Source: Ensifer sp. PDNC004
GTDB lineage: Bacteria > Pseudomonadota > Alphaproteobacteria > Rhizobiales > Rhizobiaceae
DNA: 64,000 nucleotides
Direction of reading: 5' to 3'
NCBI RefSeq assembly: GCF_016919405.1
Contig: NZ_CP070353.1
Span: 2,728,001-2,792,000 of the forward strand
Each line of letters opens with the position of its first letter. The stretch's first letter is position 1. The position numbers were made by a program, and so were the translations under genes. Shown here one piece after another: positions 50,463 to 61,447 of the stretch. The notes under the pieces were generated by a model. The model saw only the letters and a list, made by a program, of their open reading frames with translations. It was not told where the DNA came from and made no database searches.

Positions 50463-52733
50463 ATGGCAGCAAGCGGCAGGTCAGGACAGCGGATCGAGCC
50501 ATCGTTCGGCGGAAACGAGGACGATGACGACGACGATTTTCGCGTCGAGGCCAGCGACCGCGTGGCCACCAGCCGCAAGACGCCCCGCAGCAAACCTTCC
50601 GGCAACAGCAACAGAGGCAGCGGCAAGAAGAAGCCAGCAAGCAAGCGCGGCGGCGGCCGTCGCGGCTCCGGTGGCGGTGGTCTTATCGGCCTTGTCCGCA
50701 CCCTGTTCTATTGGTGCATCGTGCTCGGCATCTGGGGCGCCATGGGCGTCGGCGGCCTGGTGCTCTACTACGGCGCGCGCATGCCGAGCGCCGAAAGCTG
50801 GTCGATCCCGGAGCGCCCGCCGAACGTCAAGATCCTTGCCGTCAGCGGCGACATCATCGCCAATCGCGGCACCACCGGCGGCGAAGCGCTGTCGCTGGAA
50901 AACATGTCGCCCTACATTCCGCAGGCCGTCATCGCCATCGAGGACCGCCGCTTCTATTCGCATTTCGGCATCGATCCCCTGGGCCTGGCCCGCGCCATGC
51001 TGACGAACCTCACCACCGGCCGCATGGTCCAGGGCGGTTCGACGCTGACGCAGCAGCTGGCCAAGAACCTGTTTCTGTCGCCGGAGCGCACGCTTGAGCG
51101 CAAGGTGCAGGAAGTGCTGCTCGCCTTCTGGCTCGAGCAGAAATATTCCAAGGACCAGATCCTGGCGATGTATCTCAACCGGGTGTTCTTCGGCTCCAAC
51201 GCCTATGGCGTCGAAGCCGCCTCGCGGCGCTACTTCAACAAGTCGGCGCGCGACGTGAACCTCGGCGAGGCGGCCCTGCTCGCCGGCCTTTTGAAAGCAC
51301 CGTCCCGCCTGTCGCCGGCGCGCGACCCGAAGGCCGCGGAAGAGCGCGCCCAGGTCGTTCTCGGCGCCATGCGCGAGGAAGGCTACGTCACCGACAGCGA
51401 AATCAAGACGGCGATGTCGCAGACCCCGACCAAGGCCAAGAGCTATTGGTCGGGCGCCGAGCACTATGTCGCCGACATGGTGATGGACCAGCTTCCCGGC
51501 ATGATCGGCGAGATCAAGGAAGATCTGGTCATCGACACGACGATCGACCTCAACCTCGAGAAGAAGGCCGAAGAGGTCATCGCCGCGACGCTGGACGCCG
51601 AGGGCAAGAAGCTCGACGCCTCGCAGGCCGCCCTCGTCTCGGTCGACGGCACCGGCGCCATTCGGGCGCTCGTCGGCGGCAAGGACTATGCCGAGAGCCA
51701 GTTCGACCGCGCCTCCAAGGCCAAGCGCCAGCCGGGCTCGGCCTTCAAGCCCTTCGTCTATGCCGCGGCGATGGAGATCGGCCGCACGCCGATGTCGATC
51801 CGCAACGACGGGCCGGTCCGGATCGGCAACTGGACGCCCGAGAATTACGACCAGAAATACCGTGGTGAAGTGACGCTGGCCGATGCGCTCGCCAATTCGC
51901 TGAACACGATTGCCGCGCAGCTCGTCATGGAGGTTGGCCCCTCGAACGTCGTCAAGGTCGCACACCGCCTCGGCATCGATTCCGAAATGCAGGCGAACGC
52001 TTCGATCGCGCTCGGCACCTCGGAAGTGAGCCTCGTCGAACTGACGTCGGCCTATGCCCCCTTCATGAATGGCGGCTTCAAGGCAACGCCACACGTGATC
52101 CGCCGCATTTCCAAGGCGGACGGCACGGTGCTTTACGAAAACACCTACGACAACCCGCCCCGCGTGCTCGATCCGGCGATCGTCAGCGAAATGAACCAGA
52201 TGCTGCTGCGGGTGCTGACCAAGGGCACCGGCAAGAAGGCGCAGCTGAAAGGCTGGGAAGCGGCCGGCAAGACCGGCACGACGCAATCCTTCCGCGACGC
52301 GCTGTTCGTCGGCTACACCTCCAACCTCACGACCGGCGTCTGGTTCGGCAACGACGACGGCAAGTCGATGAAGAAGGTCACCGGCGGCGGCCTGCCGGCC
52401 AAGGCCTGGCACGACTTCATGATGGCGGCGCACGAGGGGCTTTCGCCGTCGCCGCTGTTCGGCACGACCGGCGTGCAGCCGGTCTTCGACGACGGCACCG
52501 CGCCGCCGTCCGGCGACCTGATGTCCGGCGATCCGGAAGCCTTTCCGGACGCACCCGTCGGCGTCGATGGTGGTGTCGCAGTCGGGCAGCGTCCGGTCGA
52601 CCAGGGCGATGCCCCGTGGGGCGGCCAGACGGCGGACCAGGGCAACGACGGCATGGTGCCGCCGGCCGATGTCGGCCAGACGACCGGGGCCACGCGCCGC
52701 ACCACGCTTTTCGATATTCTGACCGGCGGCTGA
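50463..52733 (+). CDS. Class A penicillin-binding protein (PBP1-type transglycosylase/transpeptidase)
   Basis: This 756-residue peptidoglycan synthase has a cytoplasmic tail of about 75 residues, with an acidic run (DDDDDD) then Lys/Arg/Gly-rich sequence, followed by one membrane span (LFYWCIVLGIWGAMGVGGLVLYY). The GT51 domain (about 130-300) has EDRRFYSHFGIDPLGLARA and GGSTLTQQLAKNLFLS. The transpeptidase domain has SAFK (Ser-x-x-Lys), SLN and KTGTT. The C-terminal 80 residues are Gly/Asp/Pro rich. The ATG at 50463 is preferred over an upstream GTG at 50442 because GAGGGA lies upstream. Confidence 0.93.
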   Translation: MAASGRSGQRIEPSFGGNEDDDDDDFRVEASDRVATSRKTPRSKPSGNSNRGSGKKKPASKRGGGRRGSGGGGLIGLVRTLFYWCIVLGIWGAMGVGGLVLYYGARMPSAESWSIPERPPNVKILAVSGDIIANRGTTGGEALSLENMSPYIPQAVIAIEDRRFYSHFGIDPLGLARAMLTNLTTGRMVQGGSTLTQQLAKNLFLSPERTLERKVQEVLLAFWLEQKYSKDQILAMYLNRVFFGSNAYGVEAASRRYFNKSARDVNLGEAALLAGLLKAPSRLSPARDPKAAEERAQVVLGAMREEGYVTDSEIKTAMSQTPTKAKSYWSGAEHYVADMVMDQLPGMIGEIKEDLVIDTTIDLNLEKKAEEVIAATLDAEGKKLDASQAALVSVDGTGAIRALVGGKDYAESQFDRASKAKRQPGSAFKPFVYAAAMEIGRTPMSIRNDGPVRIGNWTPENYDQKYRGEVTLADALANSLNTIAAQLVMEVGPSNVVKVAHRLGIDSEMQANASIALGTSEVSLVELTSAYAPFMNGGFKATPHVIRRISKADGTVLYENTYDNPPRVLDPAIVSEMNQMLLRVLTKGTGKKAQLKGWEAAGKTGTTQSFRDALFVGYTSNLTTGVWFGNDDGKSMKKVTGGGLPAKAWHDFMMAAHEGLSPSPLFGTTGVQPVFDDGTAPPSGDLMSGDPEAFPDAPVGVDGGVAVGQRPVDQGDAPWGGQTADQGNDGMVPPADVGQTTGATRRTTLFDILTGG

Positions 52734-52854
52734 GCCGCCCGTGAACCTCGATTTGACAGGGGATCCGGCCTGCGGACAGGCTCCGGCACGTGAGCCATTT
52801 CGGGCCTGATGAATACCGGGCTTGCTTTTGCCCCCAAACGCCCCGCAGAATGCC

Positions 52855-52883
52855 TTGCAGTCCGAAACGCCGGTCCTTATATA
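52855..52883 (+). promoter_or_regulatory. Putative dnaK promoter
   Basis: TTGCAG (52855-52860) and TATATA (52878-52883) are spaced 17 bp, about 110 bases upstream of dnaK. The CTTGCAG...CCTTATAT arrangement also partly fits a heat-shock sigma (RpoH) promoter, which would suit the gene. Confidence 0.5.
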
Positions 52884-52994
52884 CGCCGCATCGGCGCAGT
52901 CTAAGCTGCGAAGAAATCCAAAGACCATCCCGTTAGGGGCTGTCTCACGAATGCCTGACCGGGTTCCGACAGTCCGCTGCAAGGAGAGAACGAC

Positions 52995-54917
<1,923 letters not shown>

Positions 54918-54940
54918 GTCGCCGTTCAAACAGACGAAGA

Positions 54941-54967
54941 AGCCCGGGTTCGCCCGGGCTTTTTTGT
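54941..54967 (+). terminator. Intrinsic terminator of dnaK
   Basis: The stem AGCCCGGG / CCCGGGCT with a TTCG tetraloop is followed by TTTTTTG, 23 bases after the stop. Confidence 0.95.
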
Positions 54968-55168
54968 TGCCGGTCTCGCCCGTCAGGGCCTGCAATATCG
55001 GCGATCGGCACTGTGACTTGGCGCAAACGTACCTTTTCCGACAAAAAACCGTATCTACCGCTGTTCGGGCTATGGTATCGCGCTTCAAGGTTTACTAAAT
55101 CGGTGGCAAGGTAAACGGGCAGCCGCCGAGCCATCGCGCTGGCTTGCCAACAGGATAATCTTCTACGA

Positions 55169-56299
55169 ATGAAACGTGATCTCTACGAAACGCTTGGTGT
55201 TGCCAAGAACGCCGACGAAAAGGAGCTGAAGAGCGCCTTCCGCAAGCTCGCGATGAAGTATCATCCGGACAAGAACCCCGGCGACGCGGCAGCGGAGAAG
55301 ACCTTCAAGGAAATCAACGAAGCCTATGAGATGCTCAAGGACCCGCAGAAGCGGGCGGCCTATGACCGCTACGGTCATGCGGCTTTCGAGCAGGGCGGCA
55401 TGGGCAACGGATTCGGCGGCGGTGGTGCCGGCGGCTTCTCCGACATTTTCGAAGACATCTTCGGCGAGATGATGGGCGGCGGGCGCCAGCGGCGCTCATC
55501 GGGCGGTCGCGAGCGCGGCGCCGATCTTCGCTACAACATGGAGATTTCGCTCGAGGAAGCCTTCGGCGGCAAGACGGCGCAGATCCGCGTTCCGACCTCG
55601 ATCACCTGCGACGTCTGTACCGGCTCCGGCGCCAAGCCCGGCACCAGCCCCAAGACCTGCGGCACCTGCCATGGCTCGGGCCGCGTGCGCGCCGCTCAAG
55701 GCTTCTTCTCGATCGAACGCACCTGCCCCACCTGCGGCGGCCGCGGCCAGACGATTACGGATCCCTGCGGCAAGTGCCACGGCCAGGGCCGCGTCACTGA
55801 AGAGCGCACGCTCTCTGTCAACATTCCAGCCGGCATCGAGGACGGCACCCGCATCCGCCTCTCGGGCGAAGGCGAAGCCGGGCTTCGCGGCGGACCGGCA
55901 GGCGACCTCTACATCTTCCTCTCGGTCAGGCCGCATGAGTTCTACCAGCGCGACGGCGCCGATCTCTATTGCAGCGTGCCGATCTCAATGACGACGGCTG
56001 CCCTTGGCGGCAAGTTCGACGTGACCACGCTCGATGGCACCAAGTCGCGCGTGACCGTTCCCGAGGGCACCCAGGCCGGCAAGCAGTTCCGATTGAAGGG
56101 CAAGGGCATGCCGGTGCTGCGTTCGGCGCAATCTGGCGACCTCTACATCCAGATCCAGATCGAAACGCCGCAGAAGCTGACCAAGCGCCAGCGCGAACTG
56201 CTGCAGGAATTCGAGCAGATCTCGTCCAAGGACAACAATCCGGAATCGACCGGCTTCTTTGCCCGGATGAAGGATTTCTTCGATACGCTGAGCGACTAA
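55169..56299 (+). CDS. dnaJ: Co-chaperone DnaJ (Hsp40)
   Basis: This 376-residue type I J protein has a J domain (1-70) with HPD in [11 protein letters not shown] and a Gly/Phe-rich linker (about 75-110). Four zinc-binding CxxCxGxG repeats follow: [24 protein letters not shown] and CGKCHGQG. Then come the C-terminal substrate-binding barrels. It stimulates DnaK ATPase and delivers clients. It lies 251 bases after dnaK, beyond a terminator. Only a weak GGAT-type ribosome site is seen. Confidence 0.97.
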   Translation: MKRDLYETLGVAKNADEKELKSAFRKLAMKYHPDKNPGDAAAEKTFKEINEAYEMLKDPQKRAAYDRYGHAAFEQGGMGNGFGGGGAGGFSDIFEDIFGEMMGGGRQRRSSGGRERGADLRYNMEISLEEAFGGKTAQIRVPTSITCDVCTGSGAKPGTSPKTCGTCHGSGRVRAAQGFFSIERTCPTCGGRGQTITDPCGKCHGQGRVTEERTLSVNIPAGIEDGTRIRLSGEGEAGLRGGPAGDLYIFLSVRPHEFYQRDGADLYCSVPISMTTAALGGKFDVTTLDGTKSRVTVPEGTQAGKQFRLKGKGMPVLRSAQSGDLYIQIQIETPQKLTKRQRELLQEFEQISSKDNNPESTGFFARMKDFFDTLSD

Positions 56300-56323
56300 G
56301 GCTTCAAGCCCGACGACTTCTAG

Positions 56324-56363
56324 AGCGCCGCGCGCCGGAAACGGTTGCGCGGCGCTTCTGTTT
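56324..56363. terminator. Terminator between convergent dnaJ and DUF2182 gene
   Basis: A 10-bp stem AGCGCCGCGC / GCGCGGCGCT with a 13-base loop is followed by TCTGTTT on the plus strand. The region resembles the palindromic elements frequent in this genome. Confidence 0.7.
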
Positions 56364-57244
56364 CAGAGCAAGGCCACGAGCTGCCACAGCCCGGCCAAAA
56401 CGAGCGCTACCCCGGCGATGCGGGACAGGACCCTGCCGCCGGGCACGACCTTCTCCGCCAGAACGAAGATGGCGATGGCAGCGATCCACAACACGTTCAT
56501 CACCCCGCCGACGAACAGCAGCGCCATCAGCGCCCAGCAGCAGCCGACGCAATAGAGCCCGTGCCGCACACCGAGGCCGAAGGCGCCGCCCGCTTCGCGA
56601 CGAAAGCCGCCATGGTTCTGGATGAAAAGCAGCGGCGCCTGGCATTGGCTGAGACAGCGATTCTTGAGTGGCGTGAACTGGAACAGGCCGACAGCGACCA
56701 GCACGATGCCGCTAAGAAGCCCACTGGCGCTTGAGAGCGCCGGTGTGAGCAACAGGGCGCGATCGAGCAACCATTGCCCGAGAACGGCGACGAGCGCGAA
56801 CAGGAGCCACGCCGACAGGTAGCCGACGGCAAAGAAACCGGTGGCGGCAAAGGGCTTGCCCTGTTGTGCCGCCTGGCGGCCGACGCGGGCGTAGAGCAGG
56901 ATCATCGGCGTCGCCGACGGTACCATCATGCCGACCATCATCACGGCCCACATGACGAAGGCATAGGCGAAGGTCGTGGCGGTCCAGGGAGTGGCAACCG
57001 CGCCCGCCATCGATGCCATCGAGCCCTCCTGCGCGCCCGTGGTCATTGGCATCTCCATGGGCATATCCATGTCCATGCCGGAGCCCATGTCCATGCTGCC
57101 GGAGGGAACCGGGGGAGCAGCCATGTCCATGGCCGACGCCAGCCACAGGACGTAGAGCCAGCTGATCACCGTCAGGGTAACCAACGCCGCCACGACGACG
57201 ACGCGGTCACGTCTGAGCAGGGTTTCGAGCGCCGTGTCTCCCAT
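56363..57244 (-). CDS. DUF2182 polytopic membrane protein with Met-rich loop
   Basis: This 293-residue protein has about seven membrane segments with DUF2182 features (AYAFVMWAVMMVGMMVPSATPMILLY; HGLYCVGCCWALMALLFVGGVMN). After the first helix, a loop near residues 40-70 has about ten Met and five Asp (SMDMGSGMDMDMPMEMPM), a pattern typical of soft-metal or Cu(I) binding. It starts five bases after the DUF1326 stop. The two families recur as a pair with no established function; metal handling is an inference from Met and Cys content. Confidence 0.85.
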   Translation of the reverse strand: MGDTALETLLRRDRVVVVAALVTLTVISWLYVLWLASAMDMAAPPVPSGSMDMGSGMDMDMPMEMPMTTGAQEGSMASMAGAVATPWTATTFAYAFVMWAVMMVGMMVPSATPMILLYARVGRQAAQQGKPFAATGFFAVGYLSAWLLFALVAVLGQWLLDRALLLTPALSSASGLLSGIVLVAVGLFQFTPLKNRCLSQCQAPLLFIQNHGGFRREAGGAFGLGVRHGLYCVGCCWALMALLFVGGVMNVLWIAAIAIFVLAEKVVPGGRVLSRIAGVALVLAGLWQLVALL

Positions 57245-57249
57245 CGGCG

Positions 57250-57885
57250 TCAGTGGATCACGCCGCTTTCGGTCAAATGCATCGTGGCGAAATGGGCATG
57301 CGAATCCGCAAGCGCCAAGGTCAGTGGCCCTTTCGTATCGGCCCACCCCCGTCCGACTTCGCAAAGATCGTATTCGAAACCGTGAGGCAGATTGATGCGT
57401 GCCTGGTGAGCCATGCCGGTCACCGGATTGAGGATCGGCTCACCGCGCGCGACAAGCCAGCCCGGCACCTCCAGCCGCGCCGTTCGGGCGCCGATATCGA
57501 CCTCGAAATCGATGTCGGCAAAGACCGGATCGTGCATGGTCTCGAAGGTGGTCGCGAAGACCTGGAAGAAGGTCGCCCCGGGCTCCGTATCCTCGCCGCT
57601 CATGATGCGTAGCAGCGCGCCGCGCTGCTCGCCCGATGCGCGGATATCGACGATCGGCACCACCTGCCCCCTGCCCTCATGGATCGCGCCCGGCCAGGCG
57701 GCGATCAGGCCGCCGCGAAGCCCATCGAGCCGCGTGTCGCCGTGATAACCTTCCTCGATCTCGAAGGCGCCAACGGCGCTGCAATGGCCTTGGGTCGGCA
57801 GGGCATTGAACTGGCAGGGGCAGCCATAGGCGCAATTGCAATGAATGAACTCACGCCCCTTCATCATCCATCTGACACTCGTCAT
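57250..57885 (-). CDS. DUF1326 cysteine-rich protein
   Basis: This 211-residue soluble protein has the diagnostic N-terminal motif FIHCNCAYGCPCQFNALPT (four Cys within ten residues) and a later HCSAVGAF. The CNC...CPC arrangement is suited to binding a metal or cofactor. GGAGGAGA precedes the ATG. It is the first gene of a two-gene unit with DUF2182. No function is established for the family. Confidence 0.88.
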   Translation of the reverse strand: MTSVRWMMKGREFIHCNCAYGCPCQFNALPTQGHCSAVGAFEIEEGYHGDTRLDGLRGGLIAAWPGAIHEGRGQVVPIVDIRASGEQRGALLRIMSGEDTEPGATFFQVFATTFETMHDPVFADIDFEVDIGARTARLEVPGWLVARGEPILNPVTGMAHQARINLPHGFEYDLCEVGRGWADTKGPLTLALADSHAHFATMHLTESGVIH

Positions 57886-57949
57886 CGTCTCCTCCTGGGA
57901 TCTGATCGGTGTTCGTCTCGCGTATTCGCGCAAACGGATGCCTTTTATT

Positions 57950-57969
57950 AGAGTTGGAAAATATACTCT
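57950..57969. promoter_or_regulatory. Dyad upstream of the DUF1326-DUF2182 pair
   Basis: AGAGT-N10-ACTCT in an AT-rich patch about 65 bases upstream of the start may be an operator. No regulator gene is adjacent. Confidence 0.3.
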
Positions 57970-58020
57970 TCTCCGTCGCCGATGCCAACGGCGGGCAATG
58001 CCAGAGACGGCAACACGATG

Positions 58021-58049
58021 GCGCCGCGGGTCGGCTGGACCCGCGGCGC
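58021..58049 (-). terminator. Hairpin after the SDR gene
   Basis: A perfect 12-bp stem GCGCCGCGGGTC / GACCCGCGGCGC with a five-base loop begins about 40 bases past the SDR stop on the minus strand. There is no U-run. Confidence 0.6.
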
Positions 58050-58089
58050 TTGGATCATCAGGCATTTGCGCCTTTTATCGGCGCCTGTC

Positions 58090-58839
58090 CTAGAGCGTCG
58101 CCATGCCGCCATCGACGATCAGTTCGGCGCCGACGGTGAAGGTGGCTTCGTCGGAGGCGAGGAAGACCACCGCCTTGGCAATCTCGCTCGCGTCGCCAAA
58201 TCGGCCGAGCGGGATCTGCGCGGCGATCGCATCGACCACCTGCTTGTTCTCTTCGGGCGTCGGGGCGTGGCCGTCATGGAGCGGTGTGCGGATCGGGCCA
58301 GGGCTGACGGCATTGACGCGGATGCCGCGACCGATGAGTTCACCCGAAAGCGTGCGGGCCAGCGACAGCAGCCCCGCCTTGGTCAGCGCATAGACGCTGG
58401 AGGTCGGCATGCCGATATGGGCGTTGATCGAGGTGTTGAGCACGACCGAAGCGCGTTTCGAGAATACCGGCAGCAGCGCCTGGATCAGGAAATACGGGCC
58501 CTTGACGTTGATGGCGACCGAGCGGTCGAAGCTTGCCTCGTCCCACTGCTCGACCGGCTGCAGCTTGGCGATGCCGGCATTGACGAACAGGATGTCGAGC
58601 GTGCCGAAGGCGGCGCGAATCTTTTCGGCAACGGCCGCCTGGCCGGCGACATTGCCGGCATCGGCCTCGATGATGAGCGCGGCCTCGCCAAGGACAGCGC
58701 GGGCTTCCGCGATGTTCTTCGGGTTGGTGCCGGTGACGGCAACACGTGCGCCTTCGGCAATGAACTGGCGGGCGGTTTCGAGACCGATGCCGCTGGTGCC
58801 GCCGGTGATGAGCGCCGTCTTGTTCTCCAAACGTGACAT
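58090..58839 (-). CDS. Short-chain dehydrogenase/reductase
   Basis: This 249-residue classical SDR has cofactor loop ALITGGTSGIGLETA, NAG motif FVNAGIAKL, catalytic Ser in NTSINAHIGM and Tyr/Lys in SVYALTKAG. Asn/Thr after the second strand (VTGTNPKN) suggests NADPH preference. AGAGGA lies upstream of the ATG. It is divergent from a LysR regulator across 133 bases, the usual arrangement for a regulated SDR. The substrate is unknown. Confidence 0.92.
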   Translation of the reverse strand: MSRLENKTALITGGTSGIGLETARQFIAEGARVAVTGTNPKNIAEARAVLGEAALIIEADAGNVAGQAAVAEKIRAAFGTLDILFVNAGIAKLQPVEQWDEASFDRSVAINVKGPYFLIQALLPVFSKRASVVLNTSINAHIGMPTSSVYALTKAGLLSLARTLSGELIGRGIRVNAVSPGPIRTPLHDGHAPTPEENKQVVDAIAAQIPLGRFGDASEIAKAVVFLASDEATFTVGAELIVDGGMATL

Positions 58840-58972
58840 GATGAAATCCTCTTGCTGGGTTGATGAGGAGGCCGGTTCGATTGGCCGTCCTTCGATGCCC
58901 ATAGATATGGCGGAAAACGGTCGTTCGGATTAGTCTTCCAATTGTGGAACTCGAATTCGGAAAAGCCGAACG

Positions 58973-59872
58973 ATGATGAAGATCGAAGGGATAGCTGCCT
59001 TTGTCGCCGTGGCCGAAGCCGGCTCGATCAGCGAGGCGGCACGTCGCCTGCGGCTGTCGAAATCCGTCGTCAGCGAGAGAGTGGCAGAACTGGAACGCGG
59101 GCTCAACGCCACGCTTCTCCACCGCACCACACGCAAGCTGACGCTCACGGAGGATGGCATCGCCTTTCGCGAGCGCGCCATCCGGATCGTCGGCGAAGTG
59201 CAGGCCGCCGCCGACGATCTTGCCGAACGCCGCGGGTTGCTGACGGGACCGCTTCGGATCGCAGCCCCCGTCAGCTTCGGCAGACGGCATCTCGGCCCGG
59301 CGCTCTATCCCTTCCTGACCCAATACCCGGAGATCGAGCTGACGCTCGACCTGGACGACCGTCGGGTCGATGCCGCCTCCGAAGGCTACGATGCGATCGT
59401 GCGCCATGGCGTGATCGCCGATTCGCGGCTGGTCGTGTGGAAGCTTGCCAGAAGCCGGCGCCTGCTGGTCGCCGCGCCCGACTATCTCCACCGGCACGGT
59501 ACACCGGCGTCGCTTGCCGAACTCGAAGGCCATCGCGGCATCTTCTACACCAACCGGGGTGCTGCCGATTGGCGCTTCGAAGGGCCTGGCGGCGCGACGG
59601 TTGTACGGGCCCGCCTGGCGCTCGGCATGAACAACGGCGACATGCTGCACGACGCCGCCGTCGCCGGGCTCGGCATCGCGCTTTTGCCCGCCTTCATCGC
59701 CGGTCCGGCGGTGCGCGAGGGGCAACTGCGCGAGATCGACGTCGGGCTCAGTCCGCAGGCGGAGTTTATCTACATGGCGCATCCGGAGGGCCGACGCGCC
59801 TCCACCAAGCTCAGAGCGATCGCCCAGCACCTGAAGGCAGCCTTCGGCGATCCGCCCTATTGGGATCCGTGA
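58973..59872 (+). CDS. LysR-family regulator
   Basis: This 299-residue protein has an N-terminal LysR winged helix (IAAFVAVAEAGSISEAARRLRLSKSVVSERVAELERGL, about 5-60). A periplasmic-binding-fold effector domain (about 90-295) follows, with a TGPLRIAAPVSFGRRHL opening typical of the CrgA/DsdC-like branch. It probably regulates the divergent SDR gene. The start is one of two adjacent ATGs (58973 or 58976). Confidence 0.92.
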   Translation: MMKIEGIAAFVAVAEAGSISEAARRLRLSKSVVSERVAELERGLNATLLHRTTRKLTLTEDGIAFRERAIRIVGEVQAAADDLAERRGLLTGPLRIAAPVSFGRRHLGPALYPFLTQYPEIELTLDLDDRRVDAASEGYDAIVRHGVIADSRLVVWKLARSRRLLVAAPDYLHRHGTPASLAELEGHRGIFYTNRGAADWRFEGPGGATVVRARLALGMNNGDMLHDAAVAGLGIALLPAFIAGPAVREGQLREIDVGLSPQAEFIYMAHPEGRRASTKLRAIAQHLKAAFGDPPYWDP

Positions 59873-60010
59873 CGGTTTCCGCAATCCCGGCACAATCGTT
59901 GCGGACGGTATCGCGCCGATCGCCGATCAAGTCTTGACCAAGGCTTGACCGAAACCGGCTGGCATCATCAGCGCATCCCCTGACAACCGAAAACTGGATT
60001 CCTATCTCTC

Positions 60011-61399
60011 ATGCGGAACCGCTTTCTGAACTGGATCGTCCTTATGGCGCTTGGCACCAACGCTCACGCAAGTCCGCTTCCCCCGCCCACGGACGCAGAA
60101 ATTCAGGAGACACTGGCCGACCGGATCGACAAGCAGCAGCAGTCGGTCGGCATCGTCGTCGGCATCATCGATGCCAATGGCCGGCGCGTCATCGCGCATG
60201 GCCATCCGGCCAAAGGCGATCCGAGCGCTGTCGACGGGCAGACGGTGTTCGAGATCGGCTCGATCACCAAGGTCTTTACCGCGCTGCTGCTGGCCGATGC
60301 GATCGAGAAAGGCACGCTCAGCTTCGGCACACCTGTGGCCACGCTTCTGCCCGAGCGCGTGATCATGCCGGAGGACAAGCAGACCCCGATCACGCTCGGC
60401 GACCTCGCAACGCACATGTCCGGCCTGCCGCGGCTGCCCAGCAATCTGGTGCCGGCCGACATGAGCAATCCCTATGCCGGCTACGACGCGGCAAAGCTCT
60501 ATGCCTTCCTCTCCAGCCACAAGCCGCAGCGCCGCCCCGGTGTCGAGCATGAATATTCCAACCTTGGCGCCGGGCTTCTCGGCCATGCGATCGCGCTGAA
60601 GTCCGGGCTCTCCTATGAAGACCTCATCGTCAGCCGCATCGCCCTTCCCCTCGGCATGAAGGATACGGCCATCACGTCGCGACCCGACTGGGCCGAACGC
60701 CGGGCAACGGGCCACGACGCGGCCCTGGAGCCGGTCAGCGACTGGGATCTCGACGTTCTGCAGGGCGCAGGCGCCCTCCGCTCGACCGTGGACGATCTCC
60801 TGCTTTTCCTCGAGGCGGCCATGGGAAAGACGGCATCGCCGCTCGCTCCCGCCTTCACCACGCTGCTGGCGACCCGCCAGCCGATCGGCAACGGCGATCG
60901 CGATCAGCAGGCGCTCGGCTGGGTCGTCTCGGGCAAGGGCGACGAGCAGTTCATCTGGCACAACGGCGGCACCGGCGGTTACCGATCCTTCGTCGGCTAC
61001 CGTCCGTCGACGGGTGTCGGCGTGGTCGCTCTTTCGAATGCGTCGACCGACGTCGGCGTCGACGACATCGGCCGCCATCTGCTCAATCGCAACGCGCCGC
61101 TCGCGCCGCCAACCGTCAAGCGCACGGCCATAGCGATCGATCCGGCGCGCTATGATGCCTATATCGGCACCTACAGGCTGGCGCCGGATTTCGAACTTAC
61201 GATCTTTCGGGATGGTGAAAGCCTTTTTGCCCAGGCGACCGGGCAGGATCGGCTCGAAATCCTTCCGGAGGCCGATCACCGCTTCTTTACGAAGCTCATC
61301 GATGCCCAGATCAGCTTCACGCTCAAGGGCGACCGTGCCGAAAGCCTGACCTTGCACCAGGGCGGGCAGAACAGCCTCGCGCCTCGGGTCTCGAAATGA
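60011..61399 (+). CDS. Serine hydrolase of the beta-lactamase/class C fold (exported)
   Basis: This 462-residue protein has a signal peptide (RFLNWIVLMALGTNAHA). The penicillin-binding/beta-lactamase motifs are SITK (Ser-x-x-Lys), YSN in EHEYSNLGAGLLG and HNGGTGG as the third box. A C-terminal DUF3471-like beta domain (about 370-460) follows. AmpC-like folds in this size range are mostly esterases, peptidases or DD-carboxypeptidases; beta-lactamase activity cannot be assumed. There is no linked ampR gene. It is convergent with pit across a hairpin. Confidence 0.87.
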   Translation: MRNRFLNWIVLMALGTNAHASPLPPPTDAEIQETLADRIDKQQQSVGIVVGIIDANGRRVIAHGHPAKGDPSAVDGQTVFEIGSITKVFTALLLADAIEKGTLSFGTPVATLLPERVIMPEDKQTPITLGDLATHMSGLPRLPSNLVPADMSNPYAGYDAAKLYAFLSSHKPQRRPGVEHEYSNLGAGLLGHAIALKSGLSYEDLIVSRIALPLGMKDTAITSRPDWAERRATGHDAALEPVSDWDLDVLQGAGALRSTVDDLLLFLEAAMGKTASPLAPAFTTLLATRQPIGNGDRDQQALGWVVSGKGDEQFIWHNGGTGGYRSFVGYRPSTGVGVVALSNASTDVGVDDIGRHLLNRNAPLAPPTVKRTAIAIDPARYDAYIGTYRLAPDFELTIFRDGESLFAQATGQDRLEILPEADHRFFTKLIDAQISFTLKGDRAESLTLHQGGQNSLAPRVSK

Positions 61400-61404
61400 T
61401 GGGT

Positions 61405-61433
61405 GCCTCCCGCCTCATAAGCGGGCGGGAGGC
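61405..61433. terminator. Terminator between convergent serine hydrolase and pit genes
   Basis: A 9-bp stem GCCTCCCGC / GCGGGAGGC begins six bases after the hydrolase stop, and its 3' edge is 15 bases from the pit stop. It is likely bidirectional. Confidence 0.7.
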
Positions 61434-61447
61434 GATTTCCGCATCGA

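Noticed and set aside
60011..61399. Annotating the serine hydrolase as an AmpC beta-lactamase
   Set aside because: Motifs show the fold only; the large size, C-terminal extra domain and lack of an ampR neighbour point to other hydrolase activities.
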